A DNA stretch of 64,000 nt from Anas platyrhynchos (taxonomy: Eukaryota; Chordata; Aves; Anseriformes; Anatidae): the NCBI RefSeq assembly GCF_047663525.1, contig NC_092612.1:5427501-5491500 (forward strand), read 5' to 3'. This document shows, one piece after another, positions 10,560-24,060 of the stretch (position 1 is its first letter; each line of letters starts with the position of its first letter). The position numbers and the translations under genes were made by a program. Below the pieces are notes generated by a model, which ran no database searches, had not been told where the DNA came from, and saw only the letters and a program-made list of their open reading frames with translations.

Positions 10560-12960
10560 AATGCTGAGGTCCTATTGCTGAGGTCACAATGCTGAGGTCC
10601 TTTTGCTGAGGTCCTATTGCTGAGGTCCCTTTGCTGAGGTCCTATTGCTGAGGTTTTATTGCTGAGGTCACAATGCTGAGGTCCTATTGCTGAGGTCCTA
10701 TTGCTGAGGTCACAATGCATAAGTCCTATTGCTGAGCTCACAATGCAGAGGTCCAATTGCTGATGTCCTATTGCTAATGTCCTATTGCTGATGTCCTCTT
10801 GCTGAGGTCCTCTTGCTGAGGTCCTCTTGCTGAGGTCCTATTGCTGAGGTCCTATTGCTGAGGTCCTATTGCTGAGGTCCTATTGCTGAGGTCCTATTGC
10901 TGAGGTCTCAATGCTGAGGTCTCAATGCTGAGGTCCTATTGCTGAGGTCGTATTGCTGAGGTCCTATTGCTGAGGTCCTATTGCTGAGGTCACAATGCTG
11001 AGGTCCTATTGCTGAGGTCACAATGCTGAGGTCACAATGCTGAGGTCAAAATGCTGAGGTCCTATTGCTGAGGTCCTATTGCTGAGGTCCTATTCCTGAG
11101 GTCACAATGCTGTGGTCCTATTGCTGAGGTCCTATTGATGAGGTCACAATGCTGAGATCACAATGCTGAGGTCACAATGCTGAGGTCCTATTGCTGAGGT
11201 CACAATGCGGAGATCCTATTGCTGAGGTGCTATTCCTGAGGTCCTATTGCTGAGGTCATAATGCTGAGGTCCTATTGCTGAGGTCTTATTGCTGAGGTCC
11301 TACTACTGAGGTCCTACTGCTGAGGTCCTACTGCTGAGGTCACAATGCTGAGGTCACAATGCTGAGGTCACAATGCTGAGGTCACAATGCTGAGGTCCTA
11401 TTGCTGAGGTCCTATTGCTGAGGTCCTATTGCTCAGGTTTTATTGCTGAGGTCACAATGCTGAGGTCCTATTGCTGAGGTCCTATTGCTGATGTCCTATT
11501 GCTGAGGTCACAATGCAGAGGTCCTATTGCTGAGGTCACAATGCTTACGTCCTATTGCTGAGGTCCTATTGCTGAGGTCACAATGCTGAGGTCCTCTTGC
11601 TGAGGTCCTCTTCCTGAGGTCACAATGGAGAGGTCCTATTGCTGAGGTCCTCTTGCTGAGGTCACAATGCAGATGTCACAATTCTGAGGTCCTATTGCTG
11701 AGGTCCTATTGCTGAGGTCCTATTGCTGAGGTCCCAATGCTGAGGTCCCAATGCTGAGGTCTTATTGCTGAGGTCACAATGCTGAGGTCCTTTTGCTGAG
11801 GTCCTATTGCTGAGGTCCCTTTGCTGAGGTCCTATTGCTGAGGTTTTATTGCTGAGGTCACAATGCTGAGGTCCTATTGCTGAGGTCCTATTGCTGAGGT
11901 CACAATGCAGAAGTCCTATTGCTGAGCTCACAATGCAGAGGTCCAATTGCTGATGTCCTATTGCTGATGTCCTATTGCTGATGTCCTATTGCTGAGGTCC
12001 TCTTGCTGAGGTCCTCTTGCTGAGGTCCTATTGCTGAGGTCCTATTGCTGAGGTCCTATTGCTGAGGTCCTATTGCTGAGGTCCTATTGCTGAGGTCTCA
12101 ATGCTGAGGTCTCAATGCTGAGGTCCTATTGCTGAGGTCGTATTGCTGAGGTCCTATTGCTGAGGTCACAATGCTGAGGTCCTATTGCTGAGGTCACAAT
12201 GCTGAGGTCACAATGCTGAGGTCAAAATGCTGAGGTCCTATTGCTGAGGTCCTATTGCTGAGGTCCTATTCCTGAGGTCACAATGCTGTGGTCCTATTGC
12301 TGAGGTCCTATTGATGAGGTCACAATGCTGAGGTCACAATGCTGAGGTCACAATGCTGAGGTCCTATTGCTGAGGTCACAATGCGGAGATCCTATTGCTG
12401 AGGTGCTATTCCTGAGGTCCTATTGCTGAGGTCATAATGCTGAGGTCCTATTGCTGAGGTCTTATTGCTGAGGTCCTACTACTGAGGTCCTACTGCTGAG
12501 GTCCTACTGCTGAGGTCACAATGCTGAGGTCACAATGCTGAGGTCACAATGCTGAGGTCACAATGCTGAGGTCACAATGCTGAGGTCCTATTGCTGAGGT
12601 CCTATTGCTGAGGTCCTATTGCTGAGGTCCTATTGCTCAGGTTTTATTGCTGAGGTCACAATGCTGAGGTCCTATTGCTGAGGTCCTATTGCTGATGTCC
12701 TATTGCTGAGGTCACAATGCAGAGGTCCTATTGCTGAGGTCACAATGCTTACGTCCTATTGCTGAGGTCCTATTGCTGAGGTCACAATGCTGAGGTCCTC
12801 TTGCTGAGGTCCTCTTCCTGAGGTCACAATGGAGAGGTCCTATTGCTGAGGTCCTCTTGCTGAGGTCACAATGCAGATGTCACAATTCTGAGGTCCTATT
12901 GCTGAGGTCCTATTGCTGAGGTCCTATTGCTGAGGTCCCAATGCTGAGGTCCCAATGCTG
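10560..12960. repeat. Higher-order duplication in the satellite, unit about 1.18 kb
   Basis: The variant order around 10623 (GAGGTCCCTTTGCT, then GTTTTATTGCT, then GAGCTCACAATGCA) recurs at 11813, offset 1,190 = 85 x 14. The TACTACTGAG variant at 11301 recurs at 12477, offset 1,176 = 84 x 14. The two halves are therefore recent tandem duplicates differing by whole monomers. A third, partial copy follows up to about 13,600. Confidence 0.85.
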
Positions 12961-13899
12961 AGGTCTTATTGCTGAGGTCACAATGCTGAGGTCACAATGC
13001 TGAGGTCCTTTTGCTGAGGTCACAGTGTTGAGGTCCTATTGCTGAGGTCACAATGCTGAGGTCACAATGCTGAGGTCACAATGCTGAGGTCCTATTGCTG
13101 AGGTCACAATGTGGAGATCCTATTGCTGAGGTGCTATTCCTGAGGTCCTATTGCTGAGGTCATAATGCTGAGGTCCTATTGCTGAGGTCCTACTGCTGAG
13201 GTCACAATGCTGAGGTCACAATGCTGAGGTCCTATTGCTGAGGTCCTATTGCTGAGGTCCTATTGCTGAGGTTTTATTGCTGAGGTCACAATGCTGAGGT
13301 CCTATTGCTGAGGTCCTATTGCTGATGTCCTATTGCTGAGGTCACAATGCAGAGGTCCTATTGCTGAGGTCACAATGCTTACGTCCTATTGCTGAGGTCC
13401 TCTTGCTGAGGTCACAATGGAGAGGTCCTATTGCTGAGGTCCTCTTGCTGAGGTCACAATGCAGAGGTCACAATTCTGAGGTCCTATTGCTGAGGTCCTA
13501 TTGCTGAGGTCCTATTGCTGAGGTCCTATTGCTGAGGTCCCAATGCTGAGGTCCCAATGCTGAGGTCTTATTGCTGAGGTCACAATGCTGAGGTCAGAAT
13601 GCTGAGGTCCTTTTGCTGAGGTCCTTTTGCTGAGGTCCTATTGCTGAGGTCCTATTGCTGAGGTCCTATTGCTGAGGTTTTATTGCTGAGGTCACAATGC
13701 TGAGGTCCTGTTGCTGAGGTCCTATTGCTGAGGTTACAATGCAGAGGTCCTATTGCTGAGGTCACAATGCAGAGGTCCAATTGCTGAGGTCCTATTGCTG
13801 AGGTCCTGTTGCTGAGGTCCTATTGCTGATGTCCTATTGCTGAGGTCCTATTGCTGAGGTCCTATTGCTGAGGTCCTATTTTTGAGGTCCTATTTTTGA

Positions 13900-15960
13900 G
13901 GTCCTATTGCTGAGGTCCTATTGCTGAGGTCAGAATGCTGAGGTCCTATTGCTGAGGTCACAATGCTGAGGTGCTTTTGCTGAGGTCTCGATGCTGAGGT
14001 CACAATGCTGAGGTCCTATTGCTGAGGTCCTATTGCTGAGGTCACAATGCTGAGGTCACAATGCTGAGGTCCTATTGCTGAGGTCACAATGCTGAGGTCC
14101 TATTGCTGAGGTCACAATGCTGAGGTCCTATTTCTGAGGTCCAATTGCTGAGGTCCAATTGCTGAGGTCCTATTGCTGAGGTCGTATTGCTGAGGTCGTA
14201 TTGCTGAGGTCCTACTGCTGAGGTCCTACTGCTGAGGTCCTACTGCTGAGGTCCTACTGCTGAGGTCCTACTGCTGAGGTCCTATTGCTGAGGTCCTACT
14301 GCTGAGGTCCTACTGCTGAGGTCCTATTGCTGAGGTCCTACTGCTGAGGTCACAATGCGGAGGTCCTGTTGCTGAGGTCCTATTGCTGAGGTCACAATGC
14401 TTAGGTCACAATGCTGAGGTCCTATTTCTGAGGTCCTATTTCTGAGGTCCTATTTCTGAGGTCCTATTTCTGAGGTCCTATTGCTGAGGTCCTATTGCTG
14501 AGGTCCTATTGCTGAGGTCCTATTGCTGAGGTCCTATTGCTGAGGTCACAATGCTGAGTTCCTATTGCTGAGGTCCTATTTCTGAGGTCCTATTCCTGAG
14601 GTCACAATGCTGTGGTCCTATTGCTGAGGTCCTATTGCTGAGGTCACAATGCTGAGGTCCTATTTCTGAGGTCCTATTTCTGAGGTCCAATTGCTGAGGT
14701 CCTATTGCTGAGGTCGTATTGCTGAGGTCGCATTGCTGAGGTCGTATTGCTGAGGTCGTATTGCTGAGGTCCTATTGCTGCGGTCCTACTGCTGATGTCC
14801 TACTGCTGAGGTCCTACTGCTGAGGTCCTACTGCTGAGGTCCTACTGCTGAGGTCCTATTGCTGAGGTCCTATTGCTGAGGTCCTACTGCTGATGTCCTA
14901 CTGCTGAGGTCCTACTGCTGAGGTCACAATGCTGAGGTCCTATTGCTGAGGTCCTATTGCTGAGGTCCTATTGCTGAGGTCGTATTGCTGAGGTCCTATT
15001 GCTGATGTCCTACTGCTGATGTCCTACTGCTGAGGTCCTACTGCTGAGGTCCTATTGCTGAGGTTTTATTGCTGAGGTCACAATGCTGAGGTCCTATTGC
15101 TGAGGTCCTATTGCTGAGGTCACAATGCAGAGGTCCTATTGCTGAGGTCACAATGCAGAGGTCCAATTGCTGAGGTCCTATTGCTGAGGTCCTGTTGCTG
15201 AGGTCCTATTGCTGATGTCCTATTGCTGAGGTCCTATTGCTGAGGTCCTATTGCTGAGGTCCTATTTTTGAGGTCCTATTGCAGAGGTCCTATTGCTGAG
15301 GTCAGAATGCTGAGGTCCTATTGCTGAGGTCACAATGCTGAGGTGCTTTTGCTGAGGTCTCGATGCTGAGGTCACAATGCTGAGGTCCTATTGCTGAGGT
15401 CCTATTGCTGAGGTCACAATGCTGAGGTCACAATGCTGAGGTCACAATGCTGAGGTCACAATGCTGAGGTCCTATTCCTGAGGTCACAATGCTGAGGTCC
15501 TATTGCTGAGGTCCTATTGCTGAGGTCCTATTTTTGAGGTCCTACTGCTGAGGTCACAATGCGGAGGTCCTGTTGCTGAGGTCCTATTGCTGAGGTCACA
15601 ATGCTTAGGTCACAATGCTGAGGTCCTATTTCTGAGGTCCTATTTCTGAGGTCCTATTTCTGAGGTCCTATTTCTGAGGTCCTATTTCTGAGGTCCTATT
15701 GCTGAGGTCCTATTGCTGAGGTCCTATTGCTGAGGTCCTATTGTTGAGGTCACAATGCTGAGTTCCTATTGCTGAGGTCCTATTCCTGAGGTCACAATGC
15801 TGTGGTCCTATTGCTGAGGTCCTATTGCTGAGGTCACAATGCTGAGGTCCTATTTCTGAGGTCCTATTTCTGAGGTCCAATTGCTGAGGTCCTATTGCTG
15901 AGGTCGTATTGCTGAGGTCGCATTGCTGAGGTCGTATTGCTGAGGTCGTATTGCTGAGGT
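13900..15960. repeat. Higher-order duplication in the satellite, unit about 1.37 kb
   Basis: The rare variant pair GTGCTTTTGCT / GTCTCGATGCT at 13971 recurs at 15343, offset 1,372 = 98 x 14, with matching neighbours on both sides. Confidence 0.8.
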
Positions 15961-16259
15961 CCTATTGCTGCGGTCCTACTGCTGATGTCCTACTGCTGAG
16001 GTCCTATTGCTGAGGTCCTATTGCTGAGGTCCTATTGCTGAGGTCCTATTGCTGAGGTCCTATTGCTGATGTCCTACTGCTGAGGTCCTACTGCTGAGGT
16101 CCTACTGCTGAGGTCCTACTGCTGAGGTCCTATTGCTGAGGTCCTATTGCTGAGGTCCTATTGCTGAGGTCCTATTGCTGAGGTCGTATTGCTGAGGTCC
16201 TATTGCTGAGGTCCTACTGCTGATGTCCTACTGCTGAGGTCCTATTGCTGAGGTCCTAT

Positions 16260-19200
16260 TTTTGAGGTCCTACTGCTGAGGTCACAATGCGGAGGTCCTG
16301 TTGCTGAAGTCCTATTGCAGAGGTCCTATTGCTGAGGTCACAATGCTTAGGTCACAATGCTTAGGTCACAATCCTGAGGTCCTATTTCTGAGGTCCTATT
16401 TCTGAGGTCCTATTGCTGAGGTCCTATTGCTGAGGTTACAATGCTGAGGTCCTATTGCTGAGGTTACAATGCTGAGGTCCTATTGCTGAGGTCCTCTTGC
16501 TGAGGTCCTCTTGCTGAGGTCACAATGCTGAGGTCGTATTGCTGAGGTCACACTGCTGAGGTCACAATGCTGATGTCCTATTGCTGAGGTCACAATGATG
16601 AGGTCACAGTGCTGAGGTCCTATTGCTGTGGTCCCAATGCTGAGGTCACAATATTGCGGTCACAATCCTGAGGTCCTTTTGCTGAGGTCCTTTTGCTGAG
16701 GTGCTATTGCTGAGGTCCCAATGCTGAGGTCCCAATGCTGAGGTCCTATTTCTGAGGTCACAATGCTGAGGTCACAATGCTGAGGTCACAATGCTGAGGT
16801 CCTATTGCTGAGGTCCTATTGCTGAGGTCCTATTGCTGAGGTCACAATGCTGAGGTCACAATGCTGAGGTCACAATGCTGAGGTCCTATTGCTGAGGTCA
16901 CAATGCGGAGATCCTATTGCTGAGGTGCTAATCCTGAGGTCCTATTGCTGAGGTCCTATTGCTGAGGTCCTACTGCTGAGGTCACAATGCTGAGGTCCTC
17001 TTGCTGAGGTCACAATGCTGAGGTCCTATTGCTGAGGTCCTAGTGCTGAGGTCCTATTGCTGAGGTCCTATTGCTGAGGTTACAATGCTGAGGTCCTATT
17101 GCTGAGGTTACAATGCTGAGGTCCTCTTGCTGAGGTCCTCTTGCTGAGGTCCTCTTGCTGAGGTCACAATGCTGAGGTCGTATTGCTGAGGTCACAATGG
17201 TGAGGTCACAATGCTGAGGTCCTATTGCTGATGTCCTATTGCTGAGGTCACAATGCTGAGGTCACAATGCTGAGGTCCTATTGCTGAGGTCACAATGCTG
17301 AGGTCACAGTGCTGAGGTCCTATTGCTGTGGTCCCAATGCTGAGGTCACAATATTGCGGTCACAATCCTGAGGTCCTTTTGCTGAGGTCCTATTGTTGAG
17401 GTCCTCTAGTTGAGGTCACAATGCTGAGGTCCTATTACTGAGGTCACAATGCGGAGATCATATTGCTGAGGTGCTATTACTGAGATCCTATTCCTGAGGT
17501 CACAATGCTGAGGTCACAATGCTGAGGTCCCAATGCTGAGGTCCTATTTCTGAGGTCACAATGCTGAGGTCACAATGCTGAGGTCACAATGCTGAGGTCC
17601 TATTGCTGAAGTCACAATGTGGAGATCCTATTGCTGAGGTGCTATTCCTGAGGTCCTATTGCTGAGGTCCTATTGCTGAGGTCCTCTTGCTGAGGTCCTC
17701 TTGCTGAGGTCCTATTGCTGAGGTCACAATGCTGAGGTCATATTCCTGAGGTCCTAGTTCTGAGGTCCTATTTCTGAGGTCACAATGCTGAGGTCACAAT
17801 GCTGAGGTCTTATTACTGAGTTCCTATTGCTGAGGTCCTATTGCTGAGGTCCTATTGCTGAGGTCCTATTGCTGAGGTTATAATGTTGAGGTCACAATGC
17901 TCAGGTCACAATTCTGAGGTCCTATTGCTGAGGTCCTATTGCTGAGGTCCTATTGCTGAGGTCCTATTGCTGAGGTCACAATGCTGAGGTCATATTCCTG
18001 AGGTCCTAGTTCTGAGGTCCTATTTCTGAGGTCACAATGCTGAGGTCACAATGCTGAGGTCTTATTACTGAGTTCCTATTGCTGAGGTCCTATTGCTGAG
18101 GTCCTATTGCTGAGGTCCTATTGCTGAGGTTATAATGTTGAGGTCACAATGCTCAGGTCACAATTCTGAGGTCGTATTGCTGAGGTCCTATTGCTGAGGT
18201 CCTACTGCTGATGTCCTACTGCTGAGGTCCTATTGCTGAGGTCCTATTTTTGAGGTTCTACTGCTGAGGTCACAATGCGGAGGTCCTGTTGCTGAAGTCC
18301 TATTGCAGAGGTCCTATTGCTGAGGTCACAATGCTTAGGTCACAATGCTTAGGTCACAATCCTGAGGTCCTATTTCTGAGGTCCTATTTCTGAGGTCCTA
18401 TTGCTGAGGTCCTATTGCTGAGGTTACAATGCTGAGGTCCTATTGCTGAGGTCCTCTTGCTGAGGTCCTCTTGCTGAGGTCACAATGCTGAGGTCGTATT
18501 GCTGAGGTCACACTGCTGAGGTCACAATGCTGATGTCCTATTGCTGAGGTCACAATGATGAGGTCACAGTGCTGAGGTCCTATTGCTGTGGTCCCAATGC
18601 TGAGGTCACAATATTGCGGTCACAATCCTGAGGTCCTTTTGCTGAGGTCCTTTTGCTGAGGTGCTATTGCTGAGGTCCCAATGCTGAGGTCCCAATGCTG
18701 AGGTCCTATTTCTGAGGTCACAATGCTGAGGTCACAATGCTGAGGTCACAATGCTGAGGTCCTATTGCTGAGGTCCTATTGCTGAGGTCCTATTGCTGAG
18801 GTCACAATGCTGAGGTCACAATGCTGAGGTCACAATGCTGAGGTCACAATGCTGAGGTCCTATTGCTGAGGTCACAATGCGGAGATCCTATTGCTGAGGT
18901 GCTAATCCTGAGGTCCTATTGCTGAGGTCCTATTGCTGAGGTCCTACTGCTGAGGTCACAATGCTGAGGTCCTCTTGCTGAGGTCACAATGCTGAGGTCC
19001 TATTGCTGAGGTCCTAGTGCTGAGGTCCTATTGCTGAGGTCCTATTGCTGAGGTTACAATGCTGAGGTCCTATTGCTGAGGTTACAATGCTGAGGTCCTC
19101 TTGCTGAGGTCCTCTTGCTGAGGTCCTCTTGCTGAGGTCACAATGCTGAGGTCGTATTGCTGAGGTCACAATGGTGAGGTCACAATGCTGAGGTCCTATT

Positions 19201-19924
19201 GCTGATGTCCTATTGCTGAGGTCACAATGCTGAGGTCACAATGCTGAGGTCCTATTGCTGAGGTCACAATGCTGAGGTCACAGTGCTGAGGTCCTATTGC
19301 TGTGGTCCCAATGCTGAGGTCACAATATTGCGGTCACAATCCTGAGGTCCTTTTGCTGAGGTCCTATTGTTGAGGTCCTCTAGTTGAGGTCACAATGCTG
19401 AGGTCCTATTACTGAGGTCACAATGCGGAGATCATATTGCTGAGGTGCTATTACTGAGATCCTATTCCTGAGGTCACAATGCTGAGGTCACAATGCTGAG
19501 GTCCCAATGCTGAGGTCCTATTTCTGAGGTCACAATGCTGAGGTCACAATGCTGAGGTCACAATGCTGAGGTCCTATTGCTGAAGTCACAATGTGGAGAT
19601 CCTATTGCTGAGGTGCTATTCCTGAGGTCCTATTGCTGAGGTCCTATTGCTGAGGTCCTCTTGCTGAGGTCCTCTTGCTGAGGTCCTATTGCTGAGGTCA
19701 CAATGCTGAGGTCATATTCCTGAGGTCCTAGTTCTGAGGTCCTATTTCTGAGGTCACAATGCTGAGGTCACAATGCTGAGGTCTTATTACTGAGTTCCTA
19801 TTGCTGAGGTCCTATTGCTGAGGTCCTATTGCTGAGGTCCTATTGCTGAGGTTATAATGTTGAGGTCACAATGCTCAGGTCACAATTCTGAGGTCCTATT
19901 GCTGAGGTCCTATTGCTGAGGTCC
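16260..19924. repeat. Higher-order duplication in the satellite, unit about 1.98 kb
   Basis: About 16260-17950 is repeated at about 18240-19924. Markers: GCGGAGGTCCTGTTGCTGAAG at 16290/18278 (offset 1,988 = 142 x 14), GTCCTCTAGTTGAG at 17401/19375 and TAATGTTGAG at 17881/19855 (offset 1,974 = 141 x 14). The copies look almost identical apart from a one-monomer difference. A further 252-bp (18-monomer) duplication lies at 17739/17991. Confidence 0.87.
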
Positions 19925-22049
19925 TATTGCTGAGGTCCTATTGCTGAGGTCACAATGCTGAGGTCACAATGCTGAGGCCACAATGCTGAGGTCACAATGC
20001 TGAGGTCACAATGCTGAGGTCCTATTGCCGAGGTCCTATTGCTGAGGTCACGTTGCTGAGGTCCTATTTCTTCGGTGACAATGCTGAAGTCACAATGCTG
20101 AGGCCACAATTCTGAGGTCCTATTGCTGAGGTCACGTTGCTGAGGTCACAATGCTGAGGTCACAATGCTGAGGCCACAATGCTGAGGTCACAATGCTGAG
20201 GTCACAATGCTGAGGTCCTATTGCCGAGGTCCTATTGCTGAGGTCACAATGCTGAGGTCACAATTATGAGGTCTTATTGCTGAGTTCCTATTGCTGAGGT
20301 CCTTTTGCTGAGGTCCTATTGCTGAGGTCCTATTGCTGAGGTCCTATTGCTGAGGTCACAATGCTGAGGTCACAATGCTGAGGTCACAATGCTTTGGTCC
20401 TATTGCTGAGGTCACAATGCTGAGGTCCTATTGCTGAGGTACTATTGCTGAGGTCACAATGCTGAGGTCCTATTGCTGAGGTCCTGCTGCTGAGCTCACA
20501 ATGCTGAGGTCACAATGCTGAGGTCCTATTGCTGAGGTCACAATGCTGAGGTCAAAATGCAGAGGTCCTATTGCTGAGGTCCTATTGCTGAGGTTTTATT
20601 GCTGAGGTCACAATGCTGAGGTCCTATTGCTGAGGTCCTATTGCTGAGGTACTATTGCTGAGGTCACAATGCTGAGGTCCTATTGCTGAGGTCCTATTGC
20701 TGAGGTCACAATGCTGAGGTCACAATGCTGAGGTCCTATTGCTGAGGTCACAATGCTGAGGTGCTATTGCTGAGGTCACAATGCTGATGTCCTCTTGCTG
20801 ATGTCCTATTGCTGAGGTCCTATTGCTGAGGTCCTCTTGCTGAGGTCACAATGCTGAGGTCAGAATGCTGAGGTCACAATGCTGAGGTCCTATTGCTGAG
20901 GTCAGAATGCTGAGGTCACAATGTTCCAGTCACAATGCTGAGGTCACTATGCTGAGGTCCTATTGCTGAGGTCACAGTGCTGAGGTCCTATTGCTGTGGT
21001 CCCAATGCTGAGGTCACAATGTTGTGGTCACTGTGCTGAGGTCACAATGATGTGGTCCTACTGCTGAGGTCCTACTGCTGAGGTCACAATGCTGAGGTCT
21101 TATTGCTGAGGTCACAATGCTGAGGTCACAATGTTGAGGTCCTTATGCTGAGGTCACAGTGTTGAGGTCCTATTGCTGAGGTCACAATGCTGAGGTGACA
21201 ATGATGAAGTCCTATTCCTGAGGACACAATGCTGAGGTCACAATGCTGAGTTCACAATGCTGAGGTCCTATTGCTGAGGTCCTATTGCTGAGGTCACAAT
21301 GCTGAGGTCCTATTGCTGAGGTCCTATTGCTGAGGTCACAATGCTGAGGTCACAATGCTGAGGTCACAATGCTGAGGTCCTATTACTGAGGTCACAATGC
21401 GGAGATCATATAGCTGAGGTGCTATCCTGAGGTCCTATTCCTGAGGTAACAATGCTGAGGTCCTATTGCTGAGGTCCTACTGCTGAGGTCACAATGCTGT
21501 GGTCCTATTGCAGAAGTCACAATGCTGAGGTCCTATTGCTGAGGTCCTATTGCTGAGGTCCTATTGCTGAGGTCCTACTGCTGAGGTCCTACTGCTGAGG
21601 TCCTACTGCTGAGGTCCTATTGCTGAGGTCCTATTTTTGAGGTCCTACTGCTAAGGTCACAATGCGGAGGTCCTGTTGCTGAGGTCCTATTGCTGAGGTC
21701 ACAATGCTTAGGTCACAATGCTTAGGTCACAATGCTTAGGTCACAATGCTGAGGTATTATTTCTGAGGTCCTCTTAATGAGGTCCTCTTGCTGAGGTCCT
21801 CTTGCTGAGGTCACAATGCTGAGGTCGTATTGCTGAGGTCACAATGCTGAGGTCACAATGCTGAGGTCCTATTGCTGATGTCCTATTGCTGAGGTCACAA
21901 TGCTGAGGTCACAATGCTGAGGTCCTATTGCTGAGGTCACAATGCTGAGGTCACAATGCTGAGGTCCTATTGCTGAGGTCACAATGCTGAGGTCACAGTG
22001 CTGAGGTCCTATTGCTGTGGTCCCAATGCTGAGGTCACAATATTGCGGT

Positions 22050-24060
22050 CACAATCCTGAGGTCCGTTTGCTGAGGTCCTATTGTTGAGGTCCTCTAGCT
22101 GAGGTCACAATGCTGAGGTCACAATGCTGAGGTCCTATTACTGAGGTCAGAATGCGGAGATCATATTGCTGAGGTGCTATTCCTGAGGTCCTATTCCTGA
22201 GGTAACAATGCTGAGGTCCTTTTGCTGAGGTCCTATTGCTGAGGTCCCAATGCTGAGGTCCCAATGCTGAGGTCCTATTTCTGAGGTCACAATGCTGAGG
22301 TCAAAATGCTGAGGTCACAATGCTGAGGTCCTATTGCTGAGATCCTATTGCTGAGGTCCTATTGCTGAGGTCACAATGCTGAGGTCACAATGCTGAGGTC
22401 ACAATGCTGAGGTCACAATGCTGAGGTCCTATTGCTGAAGTCACAATGTGGAGATCCTATTGCTGAGGTGCTATTCCTGAGGTCCTATTGCTGAGGTCCT
22501 ATTGCTGAGGTCCTATTGCTGAGGTCCTATTGCTGAGGTCACAATGCTGAGGTCCTATTGCTGAGGTCCTATTGCTGAGGTCGCAATGCTGAGGTCACAA
22601 TGCTGAGGTCTTATTGCTGAGGTCCTATTTTTGAGGTCCTATTGCTGAGGTCCTATTGCTGAGGTCCTATTGCTGAGGTCACAATGCTTAGGTGCTATTG
22701 CTGAGGTCTCAATGCTGAGGTCACAATGCTGAGGTCCTATTGCTGAGGTCCTATTGCTGAGGTCCTATTGCTGAGGTCACAATGCTGAGGTCCTATTGCT
22801 GAGGTCACAATTCTGAGGTCCTATTGCTGAGGTCCTGTTGCTGAGGTCCTATTGCTGAGGTCCTATTGCTGAGGTCCTATTCCTGAGGTCACAATGCTGT
22901 GGTCCTATTGCTGAGGTCCTATTGCTGAGGTCACAATGCTGAGGTCCTATTTCTGAGGTCCTATTTCTGAGGTCCAATTGCTGAGGTCCTATTGCTGAGG
23001 TCCTATTGCTGAGGTCGTATTGCTGAGGTCGTATTGCTGAGGTCCTACTGCTGAGGTCCTACTGCTGAGGTCCTACTGCTGAGGTCCTTTTGCTGAGGTC
23101 CTACTGCTGAGGTCCTACTGCTGAGGTCCTACTGCTGAGGTCACAATGCGGAGGTCCTGTTGCTGAGGTCCTATTGCTGAGGTCCTATTGCTGAGGTCAC
23201 AATGCTTAGGTCACAATGCTTAGGTCACAATGCTGAGGTCCTATTTCTGAGGTCCTATTTCTGAGGTCCTATTTCTGAGGTCCTACTGCTGAGGTCCTAT
23301 TGCTGAGGTTACAATGCTGAGGTCCTCTTAATGAGGTCCTCTTGCTGAGGTCCTATTGCTGAGGTCACAATGCTGAGGTCGTATTGCTGAGGTCACAATG
23401 CTGAGGTCACAATGCTGAGGTCCTATTGCTGATGTCCTATTGCTGAGGTCACAATGCTGAGGTCACAATGCTGATGTCCTATTGCTGAGGTCACAATGCT
23501 GAGGTCACAATGCTGAGGTCCTATTGCTGAGGTCACAATGCAGAGGTCACAGTGCTGAGGTCCTATTGCTGTGGTCCCAATGCTGAGGTCACAATATTGC
23601 GGTCACAATCCTGAGGTCCTTTTGCTGAGGTCCTATTGTTGAGCTCCTCTAGCTGAGGTCACAATGCTGAGGTCACAATGCTGAGGTCCTATTACTGAGG
23701 TCAAAATGCAGAGATCATATTGCTGAGGTGCTATTCCTGAGGTCCTATTCCTGAGGTAACAATGCTGAGGTCCTTTTGCTGAGGTCCTATTGCTGAGGTC
23801 CCAATGCTGAGGTCCCAATGCTGAGGTCCTATTGCTGAGGTCACAATGCTGAGGTCACAATGCTGAGGTCACAATGCTGAGGTCCTATTGCTGAGGTCCT
23901 ATTGCTGAGGTCCTATTGCTGAGGTCCTATTGCTGAGGTCACAATGCTGAGGTCACAATGCTGAGGTCACAATGCTGAGGTCAAAATGCTGAGGTCCTAT
24001 TGCTGAAGTCACAATGCGGAGACCCTATTGCTGAGGTGCTATTCCTGAGGTCTTATTGCT
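22050..24060. repeat. Higher-order duplication in the satellite, offset 1,554 bp
   Basis: The block around 22079 (TATTGTTGAGGTCCTCTAGCTGAG) recurs at 23633 with few changes, offset 1,554 = 111 x 14. Confidence 0.8.

Noticed and set aside
9536..23818. Minus-strand frames of 61-84 codons with a 14-aa period in the satellite (for example 10556-10756, 11692-11946, 22079-22264)
   Set aside because: They arise because the minus strand of the 14-bp monomer has no stop in any of the three frames that it cycles through. There is no conserved start, no promoter and no codon pattern.
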